64,000 nucleotides of DNA from Sphingosinicella sp. BN140058 (GTDB lineage: Bacteria > Pseudomonadota > Alphaproteobacteria > Sphingomonadales > Sphingomonadaceae). Under the pieces are notes generated by a model. It made no database searches, was not told the origin of the DNA, and saw only the letters and a program-made list of their open reading frames with translations. Positions 1 to 8,618 of this stretch are shown here, in pieces. Position 1 is the first letter of the stretch. Each line of letters starts with the position of its first letter. The stretch lies in assembly GCF_004135585.1 (NCBI RefSeq), contig NZ_CP035501.1:372001-436000 (forward strand), in the 5' to 3' direction. Position numbers and translations under genes: made by a program.

Positions 1-49
1 GCGCTTCATCGTCGGACAGTCGACTGCGGCCCCGGCGGCATCCGTGGCG

Positions 50-457
50 TCAGACCGTGACCATGTCGTAGACGATCACCCTGCCCCACAAGCGGCTGCA
101 CTCGGCGACGAAGGACTGGTGGATGGGATGATCCTGATAGGTCTTCTGGTCTTCGACGCTGTCGAAGACCATCAGCTCCGACACATCGAAGCTGGAATCG
201 ACGACGTCCCGCTGTTCGGTCGAGGCCGGCACGCCGATCTGGAGATCGCGGATGACGGGGATCGCCCGGAGCGTGCGCAGGCCGGCGATCAGAGCGTCGC
301 GGTCTTCGGCCGATTCGGGCCGTTTCAGCCAGAAGAAGACGTGATGGACGATCCTGCTGCCGGCCTGTGCCGGCGCCGCCGCGGCGGGGGTGCCCGAGAG
401 CATGGCGGCGCCGCCAAGCGCCACCGCCTTTACGACGTCTCTTCGTTCGACCGACAT
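50..457 (-). CDS. Exported Dabb-domain (stress-responsive alpha/beta barrel) protein
   Basis: A 135-residue protein. It opens with [16 protein letters not shown], a twin-arginine-type signal (RRDVVK, then a hydrophobic run and an Ala-rich cleavage region by about residue 30), so it is probably exported folded. The rest fits the Dabb family: a [10 protein letters not shown] strand, a middle segment [18 protein letters not shown] and a closing strand VIVYDMVTV. Dabb proteins form dimeric alpha/beta barrels; most have no assigned reaction, so none is given. The reading frame stays open for 21 codons upstream, but the ATG at 457 has GGGGA just before it and puts the signal at the N-terminus. It stands alone, divergent from the next gene. 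Confidence 0.8.
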   Translation of the reverse strand: MSVERRDVVKAVALGGAAMLSGTPAAAAPAQAGSRIVHHVFFWLKRPESAEDRDALIAGLRTLRAIPVIRDLQIGVPASTEQRDVVDSSFDVSELMVFDSVEDQKTYQDHPIHQSFVAECSRLWGRVIVYDMVTV

Positions 458-609
458 GCTGCGTCCCCACGGTTGCGGCCGTGGGCATAAAGCTATCGGT
501 GCGGCAACGACAATCCCCATGGCTCAGCCGCCGCTTCCTTGTCTCTCGGCCACGTCAGACGCCACCAACGAGAAAGAAGCCCGAAAACAGCATCCTGATT
601 CCATGTCGT

Positions 610-634
610 GGAGCCAAGCGGCTTACGAGCCGTT
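610..634 (+). promoter_or_regulatory. Possible EcfG-type (general stress sigma) promoter
   Basis: GGAGC (610-614), 16 bases, then CGTT (631-634). The alphaproteobacterial EcfG consensus is GGAAC-N16/17-CGTT, so this is one mismatch away. It lies 57 bases before the lipoprotein start at 691. Single-mismatch matches are expected by chance many times in 64 kb of GC-rich DNA, so this is only suggestive. Confidence 0.25.
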
Positions 635-690
635 GACCGCCCTTGGCGCGCCGCTAAGCGTTGCCGAATGAGATGAAGAGGGAGGATTAT

Positions 691-954
691 ATGCGTGTTA
701 TCTTGATCGCCGGCCTGGCGCTGGCGACCGCCGCTTGCGGCGGTGGCGACAATCAGGCGGACGTCAACCAGGCGAACACCCTGACGACCGAAAACATCAT
801 GGTCGATGACAATCTGTCCATGGACGCAAACGGTTCGATGGGCGCCATGCCGGGCATGGACGCGAATGCGACCATGGACGCCAATACTCAGAATTTGATG
901 GCGCAGGACGCCAACACCAACGATCCCGACACCAATCTCGCCAACGGCCTCTGA
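691..954 (+). CDS. Small Asn/Met/Asp-rich lipoprotein
   Basis: An 87-residue protein starting MRVILIAGLALATAACGGG: a short lipoprotein signal with lipobox TAAC, so Cys16 is the likely lipidated residue. The mature part is low-complexity and very rich in Asn, Met, Asp and Ala, with repeated MDAN units (SMDAN, GMDAN, TMDAN), and has no recognisable domain. The start at 691 is fixed by GAGGGAGG about 5 bases upstream; earlier in-frame TTG codons would spoil the signal. It is a single-gene unit, closed by a clear terminator at 1009-1038. Function unknown; a surface or periplasmic envelope role is all that can be inferred. Such short lipoproteins are common in sphingomonads. Confidence 0.75.
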   Translation: MRVILIAGLALATAACGGGDNQADVNQANTLTTENIMVDDNLSMDANGSMGAMPGMDANATMDANTQNLMAQDANTNDPDTNLANGL

Positions 955-1008
955 GCCGCAGACGGATTCGGTTGCGCAGCCGCCGTTCGGCGGACCGCGC
1001 AGAAAGAA

Positions 1009-1038
1009 GCGCCCGCCTGTGCTGCGGGCGCTTTTTTT
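1009..1038 (+). terminator. Rho-independent terminator of the small lipoprotein gene
   Basis: GCGCCCGC (1009-1016), a 7-base loop, GCGGGCGC (1024-1031), then seven T residues (1032-1038). The stem is perfect and G+C only. Confidence 0.9.
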
Positions 1039-1135
1039 CGCCTGCCGATCCCGGCCATGCCGACTTGTCATCGCAAGTGCGCGGAGAAGCGCATAAGGCA
1101 TTCCGCACACCCATTTGCGTAGCGGAGGATTGCCG

Positions 1136-2860
1136 ATGAACGTCGCCGACACCATCGTGGAGATGCTTGAAGAAATCGGCGTCGAGCGGATCTATGGGAT
1201 CGTCGGCGACAGCTTGAACGGTCTGACCGAGGCGATCCGGCGGCGCGGCAAGATCGAATGGGTGCACATGCGGCACGAGGAGGCGGCGGCCTTCGCCGCC
1301 GGTGCCGAGGCGCAACTGACCGGCCGGCTCGCCGTCTGCGCGGGTTCCTGCGGGCCCGGCAACCTGCATCTCATCAACGGCCTCTACGATTGTCACCGCA
1401 GCGGCGCACCGGTGCTCGCCATCGCCGCCCACATTCCAAGCGCGGAAATCGGCAGCGGCTATTTCCAGGAGACCAAGCCGGAGCGGCTGTTCGCGGACTG
1501 CAGCCATTATTGCGAGCTGGTGTCGAGCCCGAAGCAGATGCCCCGCACGCTCGAGCTCGGCATCCGCGCGGCGGTCGGCAAGGGCGGTGTCTCCGTGCTC
1601 GTCATCCCGGGCGATGTCGCGCTCGAAAAGGCGTCCGACACGAAGTCGGCGGGGATTTCCGGCCTGCTCCCGCCCTCCCCGCGCATTGCCCCTGCACCCA
1701 CGGACATCGATCGTCTGACGGCCATGCTCAACGAGGCGAAGTCCGTCACCCTGCTCTGCGGGCGCGGCTGCCGCGGCGCCCATGGCGAATTGCTGGAGCT
1801 TGCCGACGCGCTCGGCGCGCCGATCGTCCATGCACTTGGCGGCAAGGAGTTCGTCGAGCCCGACAACCCTTTCGATGTGGGGATGACGGGCCTGATCGGC
1901 TTCTCGTCGGGCTATCGCGCAATGCTGAAATGTGACATGCTGCTGATGCTGGGCACCGACTTCCCTTATCGGCAATTCTATCCCGACGACGCCCGCATCG
2001 CGCAGATCGACATTCGTCCCGAGCATCTCGGCCGCCGCTGCCGGCTCGATCTCGGGCTGGTCGGAGATGTCAAAGAAACGGTCCGGCAGTTGCTGCCGCA
2101 TCTGACGCGCAAGTCGGACCGCGCTCATCTCGACGACAGTCTCCGCCATTACCGCAAGGCGCGCGCAGATCTGGATGCGCTCGCGGTCGCACGTCCCGCA
2201 GACGGCCCGATCCATCCGCAATATCTGGCGAAGGTGATCGACGAGACGGCGGCTGCCGACTGCCTGTTTACCGCCGACGTGGGAACGCCGACGATCTGGG
2301 CGGCGCGCTATCTGCGCATGAACGGCAAGCGCCGCCTGATCGGCTCCTGGGTGCACGGATCGATGGCCAATGCGATGACCCAGGCGATCGGCCTGCAGGC
2401 GGCGAGCCCCGGGCGACAGGTCGTGTCGCTGTCCGGCGATGGCGGCTTCGCCATGCTGATGGGCGATTTCCTGACCCTCGCCCAGCATAAGCTGCCGGTA
2501 AAGGTCATCGTCTTCAACAACGGCAGCCTCGGCTTCGTCGAGATGGAGATGAAGGCAGCGGGATATCTCGAAACCGGTGTGTCGCTCCACAATCCCGATT
2601 TCGCAGCAATGGCGCGGGCGATCGGGGTCAAGGCCATTCGGGTCGAGAAACCGGGCGATCTCCAGGGCGCCGTCGCAACCCTGCTCGCCAGCCCGGGCCC
2701 TGCCCTGCTCGACGTCGTCGTCAACCGTCAGGAGCTGTCGATGCCGCCGAAGGTGACGGCGGAGCAGCTCAAGGGATTCAGCCTCTATGTGCTGCGCGCG
2801 GTGATGAACGGGCGCGGCGACGAGATCGTCGATCTGGCGAAGACCAACCTCCTCCGCTGA
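1136..2860 (+). CDS. poxB: Pyruvate dehydrogenase (quinone) / pyruvate oxidase PoxB
   Basis: A thiamine-diphosphate and FAD flavoenzyme of 574 aa (E. coli PoxB has 572) that decarboxylates pyruvate to acetate and CO2 and passes electrons to ubiquinone at the inner membrane. The N-terminal ThDP domain carries the catalytic-Glu segment HMRHEEAAAFAAG (about residues 44-56) and the AGSCGPGNLHLINGLYD stretch. The C-terminal ThDP-binding motif SGDGGFAMLMGDF sits near residues 430-445. The C-terminus SLYVLRAVMNGRGDEIVDLA closely resembles the E. coli PoxB lipid-binding tail. The ATG at 1136 is preceded by GGAGG 7 bases upstream. It converges on cyoD with only 29 bases between the stops. The neighbouring quinol oxidase could reoxidise the ubiquinol it makes, but they are on opposite strands, so no co-transcription is implied. 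Confidence 0.93.
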   Translation: MNVADTIVEMLEEIGVERIYGIVGDSLNGLTEAIRRRGKIEWVHMRHEEAAAFAAGAEAQLTGRLAVCAGSCGPGNLHLINGLYDCHRSGAPVLAIAAHIPSAEIGSGYFQETKPERLFADCSHYCELVSSPKQMPRTLELGIRAAVGKGGVSVLVIPGDVALEKASDTKSAGISGLLPPSPRIAPAPTDIDRLTAMLNEAKSVTLLCGRGCRGAHGELLELADALGAPIVHALGGKEFVEPDNPFDVGMTGLIGFSSGYRAMLKCDMLLMLGTDFPYRQFYPDDARIAQIDIRPEHLGRRCRLDLGLVGDVKETVRQLLPHLTRKSDRAHLDDSLRHYRKARADLDALAVARPADGPIHPQYLAKVIDETAAADCLFTADVGTPTIWAARYLRMNGKRRLIGSWVHGSMANAMTQAIGLQAASPGRQVVSLSGDGGFAMLMGDFLTLAQHKLPVKVIVFNNGSLGFVEMEMKAAGYLETGVSLHNPDFAAMARAIGVKAIRVEKPGDLQGAVATLLASPGPALLDVVVNRQELSMPPKVTAEQLKGFSLYVLRAVMNGRGDEIVDLAKTNLLR

Positions 2861-2889
2861 ACCTCGGCGCTCGCCATCCGCTTTCCCGC

Positions 2890-3276
2890 TCAGCGTATCG
2901 GCGGCGCCATTTCGACCGGCATCGGCATCATGTTGGTGTTGAGGTGGAACATCACCCACACCGAGCCGCCGATCATCAGCACGACGATGACGACGGTGAA
3001 CAGGAAGGCGATCAGTGTCCAGCCGCCCTCAGAACGGGTGTCGAGGTGCAGGAAGCACAGCACGTGCACGACGATCTGGATGAGGGCCATCGCAAAGATG
3101 AGAATGGCGGTGACCTGTTTGTCGGCTATCCCGCCCGACATCACCAGCCAGAAGGGAACAGCGGTGAGCAGGATCGAGAGGATCGTGCCGATCAAGTAGC
3201 CGCGCCGGCTGCCGTGACCATGGGTGTCGCCGTGGCTGTGGAGCGCGGCATCGCCGTCGAGGGAGGGACTGCTCAA
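2890..3276 (-). CDS. cyoD: Cytochrome bo3 ubiquinol oxidase subunit IV
   Basis: 128 aa, last gene of the cyoABCD operon. It has a His-rich cytoplasmic N-terminus (LHSHGDTHGHGSRRG), three predicted transmembrane helices (about residues 26-47, 54-76 and 87-110) and the typical family segment QIVVHVLCFLHLD between helices two and three. CyoD is a non-catalytic integral membrane subunit that helps CuB and haem assembly in the E. coli enzyme. Its start overlaps the stop of cyoC by 4 bases (ATGA), which indicates translational coupling. The His-rich N-terminus is longer than in E. coli (109 aa). Confidence 0.9.
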   Translation of the reverse strand: MSSPSLDGDAALHSHGDTHGHGSRRGYLIGTILSILLTAVPFWLVMSGGIADKQVTAILIFAMALIQIVVHVLCFLHLDTRSEGGWTLIAFLFTVVIVVLMIGGSVWVMFHLNTNMMPMPVEMAPPIR

Positions 3277-3911
3277 CGGATCACTCCATAGAGATAGACG
3301 AAGGTGAAGACGCCGATCCAGACGATGTCGAGAAAGTGCCAGAACATCCCAAGGCAGACGAGGCGCCGCTTCATCTCCTGCCCGAGCCCCTGCCGGGCGA
3401 GTTGCACGACGGTGACGACGATCCAGATCAGCCCCACGCTGACGTGCGCGCCATGCGTGCCGACCAGGGTGAAGAAGGCGGACAGGAAGGCGCTGCGCTG
3501 CGGCCCCGCCCCTTCCGCGATCAGAGTAGTGAACTCGAACAGCTCCACCGCGACGAAGGCTACGCCGAGCAGGCCCGTGATCGCCAGCCAGATCTGGGTT
3601 GGCCTGACCCGACCCGCTTCCATGTGGGGCATCGCCTGTCCGAAGGTGATCGACGATGCCAGCAGCAGGGCGGTGTTGAGCGCGACCAGCGGCAGATCGA
3701 AAATCTCCCGCGGCACCGGCCCGCCCGCATAGCTTGTGCTCACCACACCGTACATCGCGAACAGGGACGCGAAGATGAGCGCGTCGCTCATCAGGTAGAT
3801 CCAGAAGCCGAGGATCGTGGCGCCGCCGCCGCCATGATCATGGTCTTCCTCTTCGGCAAGGTGCCAGGTGGGGCCGGTCGGCTCTGTTCCGGCAAGCGTG
3901 TGATCGGTCAT
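3273..3911 (-). CDS. cyoC: Cytochrome bo3 ubiquinol oxidase subunit III
   Basis: 212 aa, haem-copper oxidase subunit III with five predicted transmembrane helices. Visible features are the His/Asp-rich N-terminus EEEDHDHGGGG, then LGFWIYLMSDALIFASLFA, the THGAHVSVGLIWI helix and the terminal FWHFLDIVWIGVFTFVYL helix, all characteristic of CyoC. It starts at the ATG at 3911, one base after the cyoB stop; an upstream in-frame start would overlap cyoB. It overlaps cyoD downstream by 4 bases. Subunit III stabilises the complex and does not bind redox centres. Confidence 0.92.
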   Translation of the reverse strand: MTDHTLAGTEPTGPTWHLAEEEDHDHGGGGATILGFWIYLMSDALIFASLFAMYGVVSTSYAGGPVPREIFDLPLVALNTALLLASSITFGQAMPHMEAGRVRPTQIWLAITGLLGVAFVAVELFEFTTLIAEGAGPQRSAFLSAFFTLVGTHGAHVSVGLIWIVVTVVQLARQGLGQEMKRRLVCLGMFWHFLDIVWIGVFTFVYLYGVIR

Positions 3912-3912
3912 C

Positions 3913-5910
3913 TCAGGCCCCCGCTGCAAGCTCGGCACGCCTGCCCTCGGTCGCGGACACCTCGTCGGCCGGAATGAAATAGTCGCGTTTGAAGTTGAAG
4001 GTGTGGACGATCGCCACCGCCAACAGGGCGACGAAGCTGAGTGCGGCGAGCCACCACATGTACCAGATCATCGCGAAGCCGAGCACGAAGGCGATACCGG
4101 ACAGGATCAGTCCGGTGCCGGTATTGCGCGGCATGTGGATCGGCCGATAGCCGCCTTCCGGCCGCCGGTAGCCGCGGCTCTTCATATCGTACCAGGCATC
4201 GAGATCGTGAACCACCGGCGTGAATGCGAAATTGTAGGGCGGCGGCGGCGATGCGGTCGACCATTCGAGGGTGCGGCCGTCCCAAGGATCGCCGCTGGTG
4301 TCGGCAAGCTTCACGCGGTGCACGAAGCCCATCACGATGCTCATCACGAAGCCGAAGATGCCGATGGCGATGATCAGCGCGCCGATGAAGGCGATGACGA
4401 AAAAGGGCTGTAGCGCGGGATCGTCGAAATGCTGGATGCGCCGCGTGACGCCCATCAGCCCGGCGAAGTAGAGCGGCATCCAGGCGACCCAATAGCCGAT
4501 CACCCAGCCCCAGAACGCGATCTTGCCCCAGAAGGGATCGAGGCGGAATCCGAAGGCCTTCGGGAACCAGTAGACGATGCCGGCGAACAGCCCGAACACC
4601 ACGCCGCCGATGATGACATTGTGGAAGTGGGTGACCAGGAACAGGGAATTGTGCAGCACGAAGTCGGCCGGCGGGATGGCGAGAAGGACTCCGGTCATGC
4701 CGCCGATCGTGAAGGTCAGCATGAATGCGAGCACCCACATCATCGGCAATTCGAACCGGATGTTGCCGCGATACATGGTGAACAGCCAGTTGAAGATCTT
4801 CGCGCCGGTGGGGATCGAGATCACCATGGTGGCGATGCCGAAGAAGGAGTTGACGCTCGGCCCCGCTCCCATCGTGAAGAAATGGTGCAGCCAGACGAGG
4901 TAGGACAGGATGGTGATGACCACCGTCGCATAGACCATCGACGAATAGCCGAACAGGCGCTTGCCGGTGAAGGTGGAGGTGATTTCGGAATAGATGCCGA
5001 AGGCGGGAAGGACGAGGACGTAGACCTCCGGATGCCCCCAGATCCACACCATGTTCCAGTACATCATCGGCGCGCCGCCGAGGTCGTTGGTGAAGAAGTT
5101 GGTGCCGACGTAGCGATCCAGCATCAGCAGGAAGAAGGCGGCGGTCAGCGCCGGAAAGATCGCAATCGCAAGCACGTTGGAACAGAGCGCCGTCCAGACG
5201 AACACGGGCATTTTCATCATCGTCATGCCCGGCGCACGCATCTTGATGATCGTCGCCACCATGTTGATCGCGGACAGGGTCGTTCCGAGGCCCGCGATCT
5301 GAAGCGACCAGAGATAGTAATCGACACCCGTATCCGGGCTGTAGGCAAGGCCCGCGAGCGGAGCGTAGGACAGCCAGCCGGTGCGCGCGAACTCGCCGAC
5401 GAACAGCGAAACCATGACCAGGCCGGCTCCCGACGCGGTCAGCCAGAAACTGAGATTGTTGAGGAACGGGAACGCGACATCGCGAGCGCCGATTTGGAGC
5501 GGCATCACGAAATTGATCAGCCCCACTACGAGCGGGATCGCCACGAAGAAGATCATGATCGTGCCGTGCGCGGTGAAGATCTGATCATAATGATGGGGCG
5601 GCAGAAAGCCTTCATTGTCGCCGAATGCGATCGCCTGCTGCAGACGCATCATGATCGCGTCGGAAAAGCCACGCAGCAGCATGACGATGCCAAGGATGAT
5701 GTACATGATGCCGATCTTCTTGTGATCGACGCTGGTGAACCATTCGTGCCAGAGATAGCCCCACAATCGGTAGCGCGTGATCGCACCGAGGAGCGCAAGC
5801 CCGAGCAGAGCGACGACGATGAAGGTCCCAAGAAGGATCGGTTCGTGGATCGGGAAGGATTCCCAGCCGAGCCGGCCGAAAATCGTCTTGAGGAAGCTGT
5901 TCTCGGTCAT
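3913..5910 (-). CDS. cyoB: Cytochrome bo3 ubiquinol oxidase subunit I
   Basis: 665 aa (E. coli 663): the catalytic, proton-pumping subunit that binds low-spin haem b, haem o3 and CuB and reduces oxygen to water with electrons from ubiquinol. Motifs seen include [19 protein letters not shown] and [17 protein letters not shown] in the first half, the CuB/crosslinked-Tyr segment [19 protein letters not shown] in the middle, [10 protein letters not shown], and the haem-ligand stretch [11 protein letters not shown]. There are about 15 predicted transmembrane helices. It lies 19 bases downstream of cyoA and one base upstream of cyoC, all on the minus strand. No haem O synthase gene (cyoE) lies nearby, so that function must be encoded elsewhere. 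Confidence 0.96.
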   Translation of the reverse strand: MTENSFLKTIFGRLGWESFPIHEPILLGTFIVVALLGLALLGAITRYRLWGYLWHEWFTSVDHKKIGIMYIILGIVMLLRGFSDAIMMRLQQAIAFGDNEGFLPPHHYDQIFTAHGTIMIFFVAIPLVVGLINFVMPLQIGARDVAFPFLNNLSFWLTASGAGLVMVSLFVGEFARTGWLSYAPLAGLAYSPDTGVDYYLWSLQIAGLGTTLSAINMVATIIKMRAPGMTMMKMPVFVWTALCSNVLAIAIFPALTAAFFLLMLDRYVGTNFFTNDLGGAPMMYWNMVWIWGHPEVYVLVLPAFGIYSEITSTFTGKRLFGYSSMVYATVVITILSYLVWLHHFFTMGAGPSVNSFFGIATMVISIPTGAKIFNWLFTMYRGNIRFELPMMWVLAFMLTFTIGGMTGVLLAIPPADFVLHNSLFLVTHFHNVIIGGVVFGLFAGIVYWFPKAFGFRLDPFWGKIAFWGWVIGYWVAWMPLYFAGLMGVTRRIQHFDDPALQPFFVIAFIGALIIAIGIFGFVMSIVMGFVHRVKLADTSGDPWDGRTLEWSTASPPPPYNFAFTPVVHDLDAWYDMKSRGYRRPEGGYRPIHMPRNTGTGLILSGIAFVLGFAMIWYMWWLAALSFVALLAVAIVHTFNFKRDYFIPADEVSATEGRRAELAAGA

Positions 5911-5929
5911 GACGATCCCGAAGCCAGGG

Positions 5930-7111
5930 TCAGGCCCGCCCGGCGCGCGTAGCGCCGGGGGCGACGAATGGATGAACGGCAGACATGTCTCGATTGCGCG
6001 GGTCGCCCGGTTTCAGCTGACCCGGCGTACGCGGCTGTGCCGGTTTGGTGACGTTCGGCCCGGTGGCCTTCTCCGCATTGCTCTTCTCCAAGGCGGGGGT
6101 CGGCTTGTCGCCGTGGATCGGCGGCGCCGACCGGCCGGGCGCCATGCCCGAACCGAGTCCGTTGTCATGCGGATGGCCTCCGCCTCGTGCCATATCCTGC
6201 CGCATCACGTCAGCCAGGCATGGACGCCCCGGCTCGACGCAGCGATTGAGGACCCGGTCGAACAGCCCCGGAGTGACCGCCGCGAAGCGCATCACCGGCA
6301 CCCTTTCGCTCGGCTTCGCAAGCGTCGTGTAGCTTGCCGGCGTGAGCGTGCCCTGGCCTGCGACCTTGGCCTGCTCGACCCAGCGCGGGAAGTCGGCCGG
6401 TGCCATTCCGAGCAGCTTGAACCGCATGTGCGAATAGCCCTGCCCGGTATAATTGCCCGAATAGCCCCAGCTTTGCCCCGGCTCGTTAAGCACCGCGTGG
6501 AGCGTCGAGCGCATGCCCGGCATGGCGTAGATCATGCCGGCGAGGGTCGGCGCGTAGAAGGTGTTGAACTGATCGGACGAGGTGATGGTAAATCGCACCG
6601 GCACGTCCACGGGCAGAGCGAGTTCGTTGACCGTCGCGATGCCCTGTTCCGGGTAGATGAACAGCCATTTCCAGTCGAGCGCCACCACCTGGATGTCGAG
6701 CGGCTTCGTGTTCGGTGCAATCGGTCTGCCCGGACCGATCCGCTCGAGCGGGCGGAACGGATCGAGCAGGTGGGTGCTCGTCCAGGTCACCGCGCTCAGC
6801 GCGATGATGATCAACAGCGGGCACGACCAGATCACCAGTTCGAGCGTCGTCGAGTGATCGAAATTGGGATCGTAGACCTTGTTCGGATTGCTTTGTCGGT
6901 AGCGCCAGGCGAACACGACGGTCAGGATCATCACCGGGACGATGATCAGCAGCATGACGCCGAAGGCGAACAGGATCAGGTTGCGCTGCTGAACCGCAAC
7001 ATCGCCGGTGGGGTTCATAACCACCATGTTGCAGCTGTCGAGCAGGAGCGGCAGCGCAAGAAGGGGGAGAATCAACGCCTTGGCAAAGGCGCCGGATACT
7101 GGCCTGCGCAT
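5930..7111 (-). CDS. cyoA: Cytochrome bo3 ubiquinol oxidase subunit II, with long C-terminal extension
   Basis: 393 aa and first gene of the operon. It has a lipoprotein signal with Cys27 after LLLDS, two transmembrane helices (about residues 44-68 and 91-111) and a cupredoxin domain with [20 protein letters not shown] and [16 protein letters not shown]. The copper ligands of CuA are absent, as expected for a quinol oxidase. E. coli CyoA has 315 aa. The extra length is mostly a C-terminal tail of about 80 residues rich in Pro, Gly, Lys and Arg, beginning around [13 protein letters not shown] and of no recognisable fold. The start codon at 7111 gives the signal peptide. A divergent MFS gene lies 159 bases away across a palindrome-bearing gap. 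Confidence 0.93.
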   Translation of the reverse strand: MRRPVSGAFAKALILPLLALPLLLDSCNMVVMNPTGDVAVQQRNLILFAFGVMLLIIVPVMILTVVFAWRYRQSNPNKVYDPNFDHSTTLELVIWSCPLLIIIALSAVTWTSTHLLDPFRPLERIGPGRPIAPNTKPLDIQVVALDWKWLFIYPEQGIATVNELALPVDVPVRFTITSSDQFNTFYAPTLAGMIYAMPGMRSTLHAVLNEPGQSWGYSGNYTGQGYSHMRFKLLGMAPADFPRWVEQAKVAGQGTLTPASYTTLAKPSERVPVMRFAAVTPGLFDRVLNRCVEPGRPCLADVMRQDMARGGGHPHDNGLGSGMAPGRSAPPIHGDKPTPALEKSNAEKATGPNVTKPAQPRTPGQLKPGDPRNRDMSAVHPFVAPGATRAGRA

Positions 7112-7219
7112 GCTCGCGATACGACCCTCCCCTGCATCCCCTTCGGGGCTTGCGAACGATCTCGTGCTACCGCACTTTGGCTACAGTGAACCAACCAGGG
7201 CCAAGATCGTTGCAGCCGC

Positions 7220-7236
7220 GCGACGATATTCGTCGC
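7220..7236. promoter_or_regulatory. Palindrome in the cyoA / MFS divergent control region
   Basis: GCGACGA-TAT-TCGTCGC: perfect 7-base arms with a 3-base centre, 34 bases before the MFS start and 108 bases before cyoA. A second palindrome, GGATCGATCC, follows at 7241-7250. The position suits a shared operator, but no cognate regulator is encoded beside it. Confidence 0.35.
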
Positions 7237-7270
7237 AGCGGGATCGATCCGGCAAAGAGGATGTATCGGA

Positions 7271-8605
7271 ATGGCAGGCACCGTCGCAGGACCGGCGAGT
7301 TCGACGGCATTGGAGCGCGATGCGAGCCTCATCAATGCCCGCGAACACCAGGTACGACCGGGTGACATCGCAGTCGGCGTCATCATCGGTCGTACGACCG
7401 AGTTCTTCGACTTCTTCGTCTACGCGATCGCGTCCGTCCTCGTCTTCCCGTCGCTGATCTTCCCCTATGTCGATGCCGTCACCGGCACGCTCTACTCGTT
7501 CGCCATGTTCTCGCTTGCGTTCATCGCGCGTCCCTTCGGCGCCTTGCTGTTCGTGTGGATCGATCGCCGCCACGGTCGAGGCGTCAAGCTGACCATCGCC
7601 ATGTTCCTGCTCGGTGGATCGACCGCCGCCATGGCCTTCCTGCCGAGTTACGACCAGATCGGCGTCGCCGCGGCCTGGATCCTTGCATTGTTCCGGATCG
7701 GCCAGGGCTTCGCCCAGGGCGGGACCTGGGACGGACTCCCCGCTTTGCTTTCGCTCAATGCGCCACCGGCGCGCCGCGGCTGGTTCGCGATGATCCCGCA
7801 GCTCGGCGCACCACTCGGCCTGATCGTCGCCGCGGCGGTGTTCGCCTTTCTCCTGACCAGCTTGAGCACTGCCGACTTTCTCGACTGGGGCTGGCGCTAT
7901 CCGTTCTTCGTCGCGTTCGTGATCAACGTCGTTGCCCTCTTCGCGCGGCTTCGCCTGATCTCCACCCCCGAATTCCAGGAATTGTACGAAAGCCGCGAGT
8001 TGCAGCCGTCATCGATCCCCGATCTGTTTCGCGAAGAATGGCGCACCGTCATCCTCGGCGCCTTCGCGCCGCTGGCGAGCTTCGCCCTGTTCCATCTCGT
8101 CACCGTGTTCCCGCTCTCGTGGGTGGTGCTGACCGGCAAGGACAGCCCAGTCCACTTCCTCATCATCGAGATCGTCGGTGCGGTGGTCTGCCTAGTCGCC
8201 GTTCTGCTCTCCGGGATCATCGCCGATCGGATCGGGCGGCGGGTCCTGCTCGGCGTCTCGGCCGCGGCGATCGGCGCCTATAGCGGATTCGCCCCGCAAC
8301 TGCTTGGCCAGGGACGGACGGGAGAGTGGGTCTACATGATCCTCGGCTTCATCCTGCTCGGGCTGGCGTTCGGCCAGTCCTCTGGCGCGGTGAACAGCAG
8401 CTTTCCCCTCAAGCATCGCTATACCGGCGCCGGCACCACCGCGACGGCGTCGTGGTTCATCGGCGCCGCCTTCGCCCCGCTCGCGGCATTGCTGCTCGCC
8501 CACCATTTCGGGTTGCTGTCGGTCGGCGCCTATCTGCTCTCCGGGGCGATCTGCACCCTCGCCGCGCTCGGCATCAACCGCGAATGGGCACGCAAAGCGG
8601 AGTGA
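7271..8605 (+). CDS. MFS transporter, metabolite:H+ symporter type
   Basis: 444 aa with 12 predicted transmembrane helices. The start of helix 1, GVIIGRTTEFFDFFVYAIAS, and the loop DRRHGRGVKLTIAMFLLGG match the metabolite:H+ symporter group of the major facilitator superfamily (relatives of ProP, ShiA and KgtP). The central FRIGQGFAQGGTWDG and the repeat-half loop IIADRIGRRVLLG support this. The substrate cannot be read from sequence; small carboxylates, osmolytes or aromatic acids are all handled by relatives. It is divergent from cyoABCD. AAAGAGG lies about 10 bases before the ATG. It converges on paoC with 13 bases between stops. Confidence 0.85.
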   Translation: MAGTVAGPASSTALERDASLINAREHQVRPGDIAVGVIIGRTTEFFDFFVYAIASVLVFPSLIFPYVDAVTGTLYSFAMFSLAFIARPFGALLFVWIDRRHGRGVKLTIAMFLLGGSTAAMAFLPSYDQIGVAAAWILALFRIGQGFAQGGTWDGLPALLSLNAPPARRGWFAMIPQLGAPLGLIVAAAVFAFLLTSLSTADFLDWGWRYPFFVAFVINVVALFARLRLISTPEFQELYESRELQPSSIPDLFREEWRTVILGAFAPLASFALFHLVTVFPLSWVVLTGKDSPVHFLIIEIVGAVVCLVAVLLSGIIADRIGRRVLLGVSAAAIGAYSGFAPQLLGQGRTGEWVYMILGFILLGLAFGQSSGAVNSSFPLKHRYTGAGTTATASWFIGAAFAPLAALLLAHHFGLLSVGAYLLSGAICTLAALGINREWARKAE

Positions 8606-8618
8606 ACCGCAGCGGACA

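Noticed and set aside
797..2959. Very long open frame on the minus strand opposite poxB (720 codons)
   Set aside because: It is antisense to a clear poxB, is rich in Arg/His/Asp with no domain, and results from GC-rich codon use. The same applies to plus 4429-5952, plus 17403-20129, plus 21744-23261 and minus 48611-50779.
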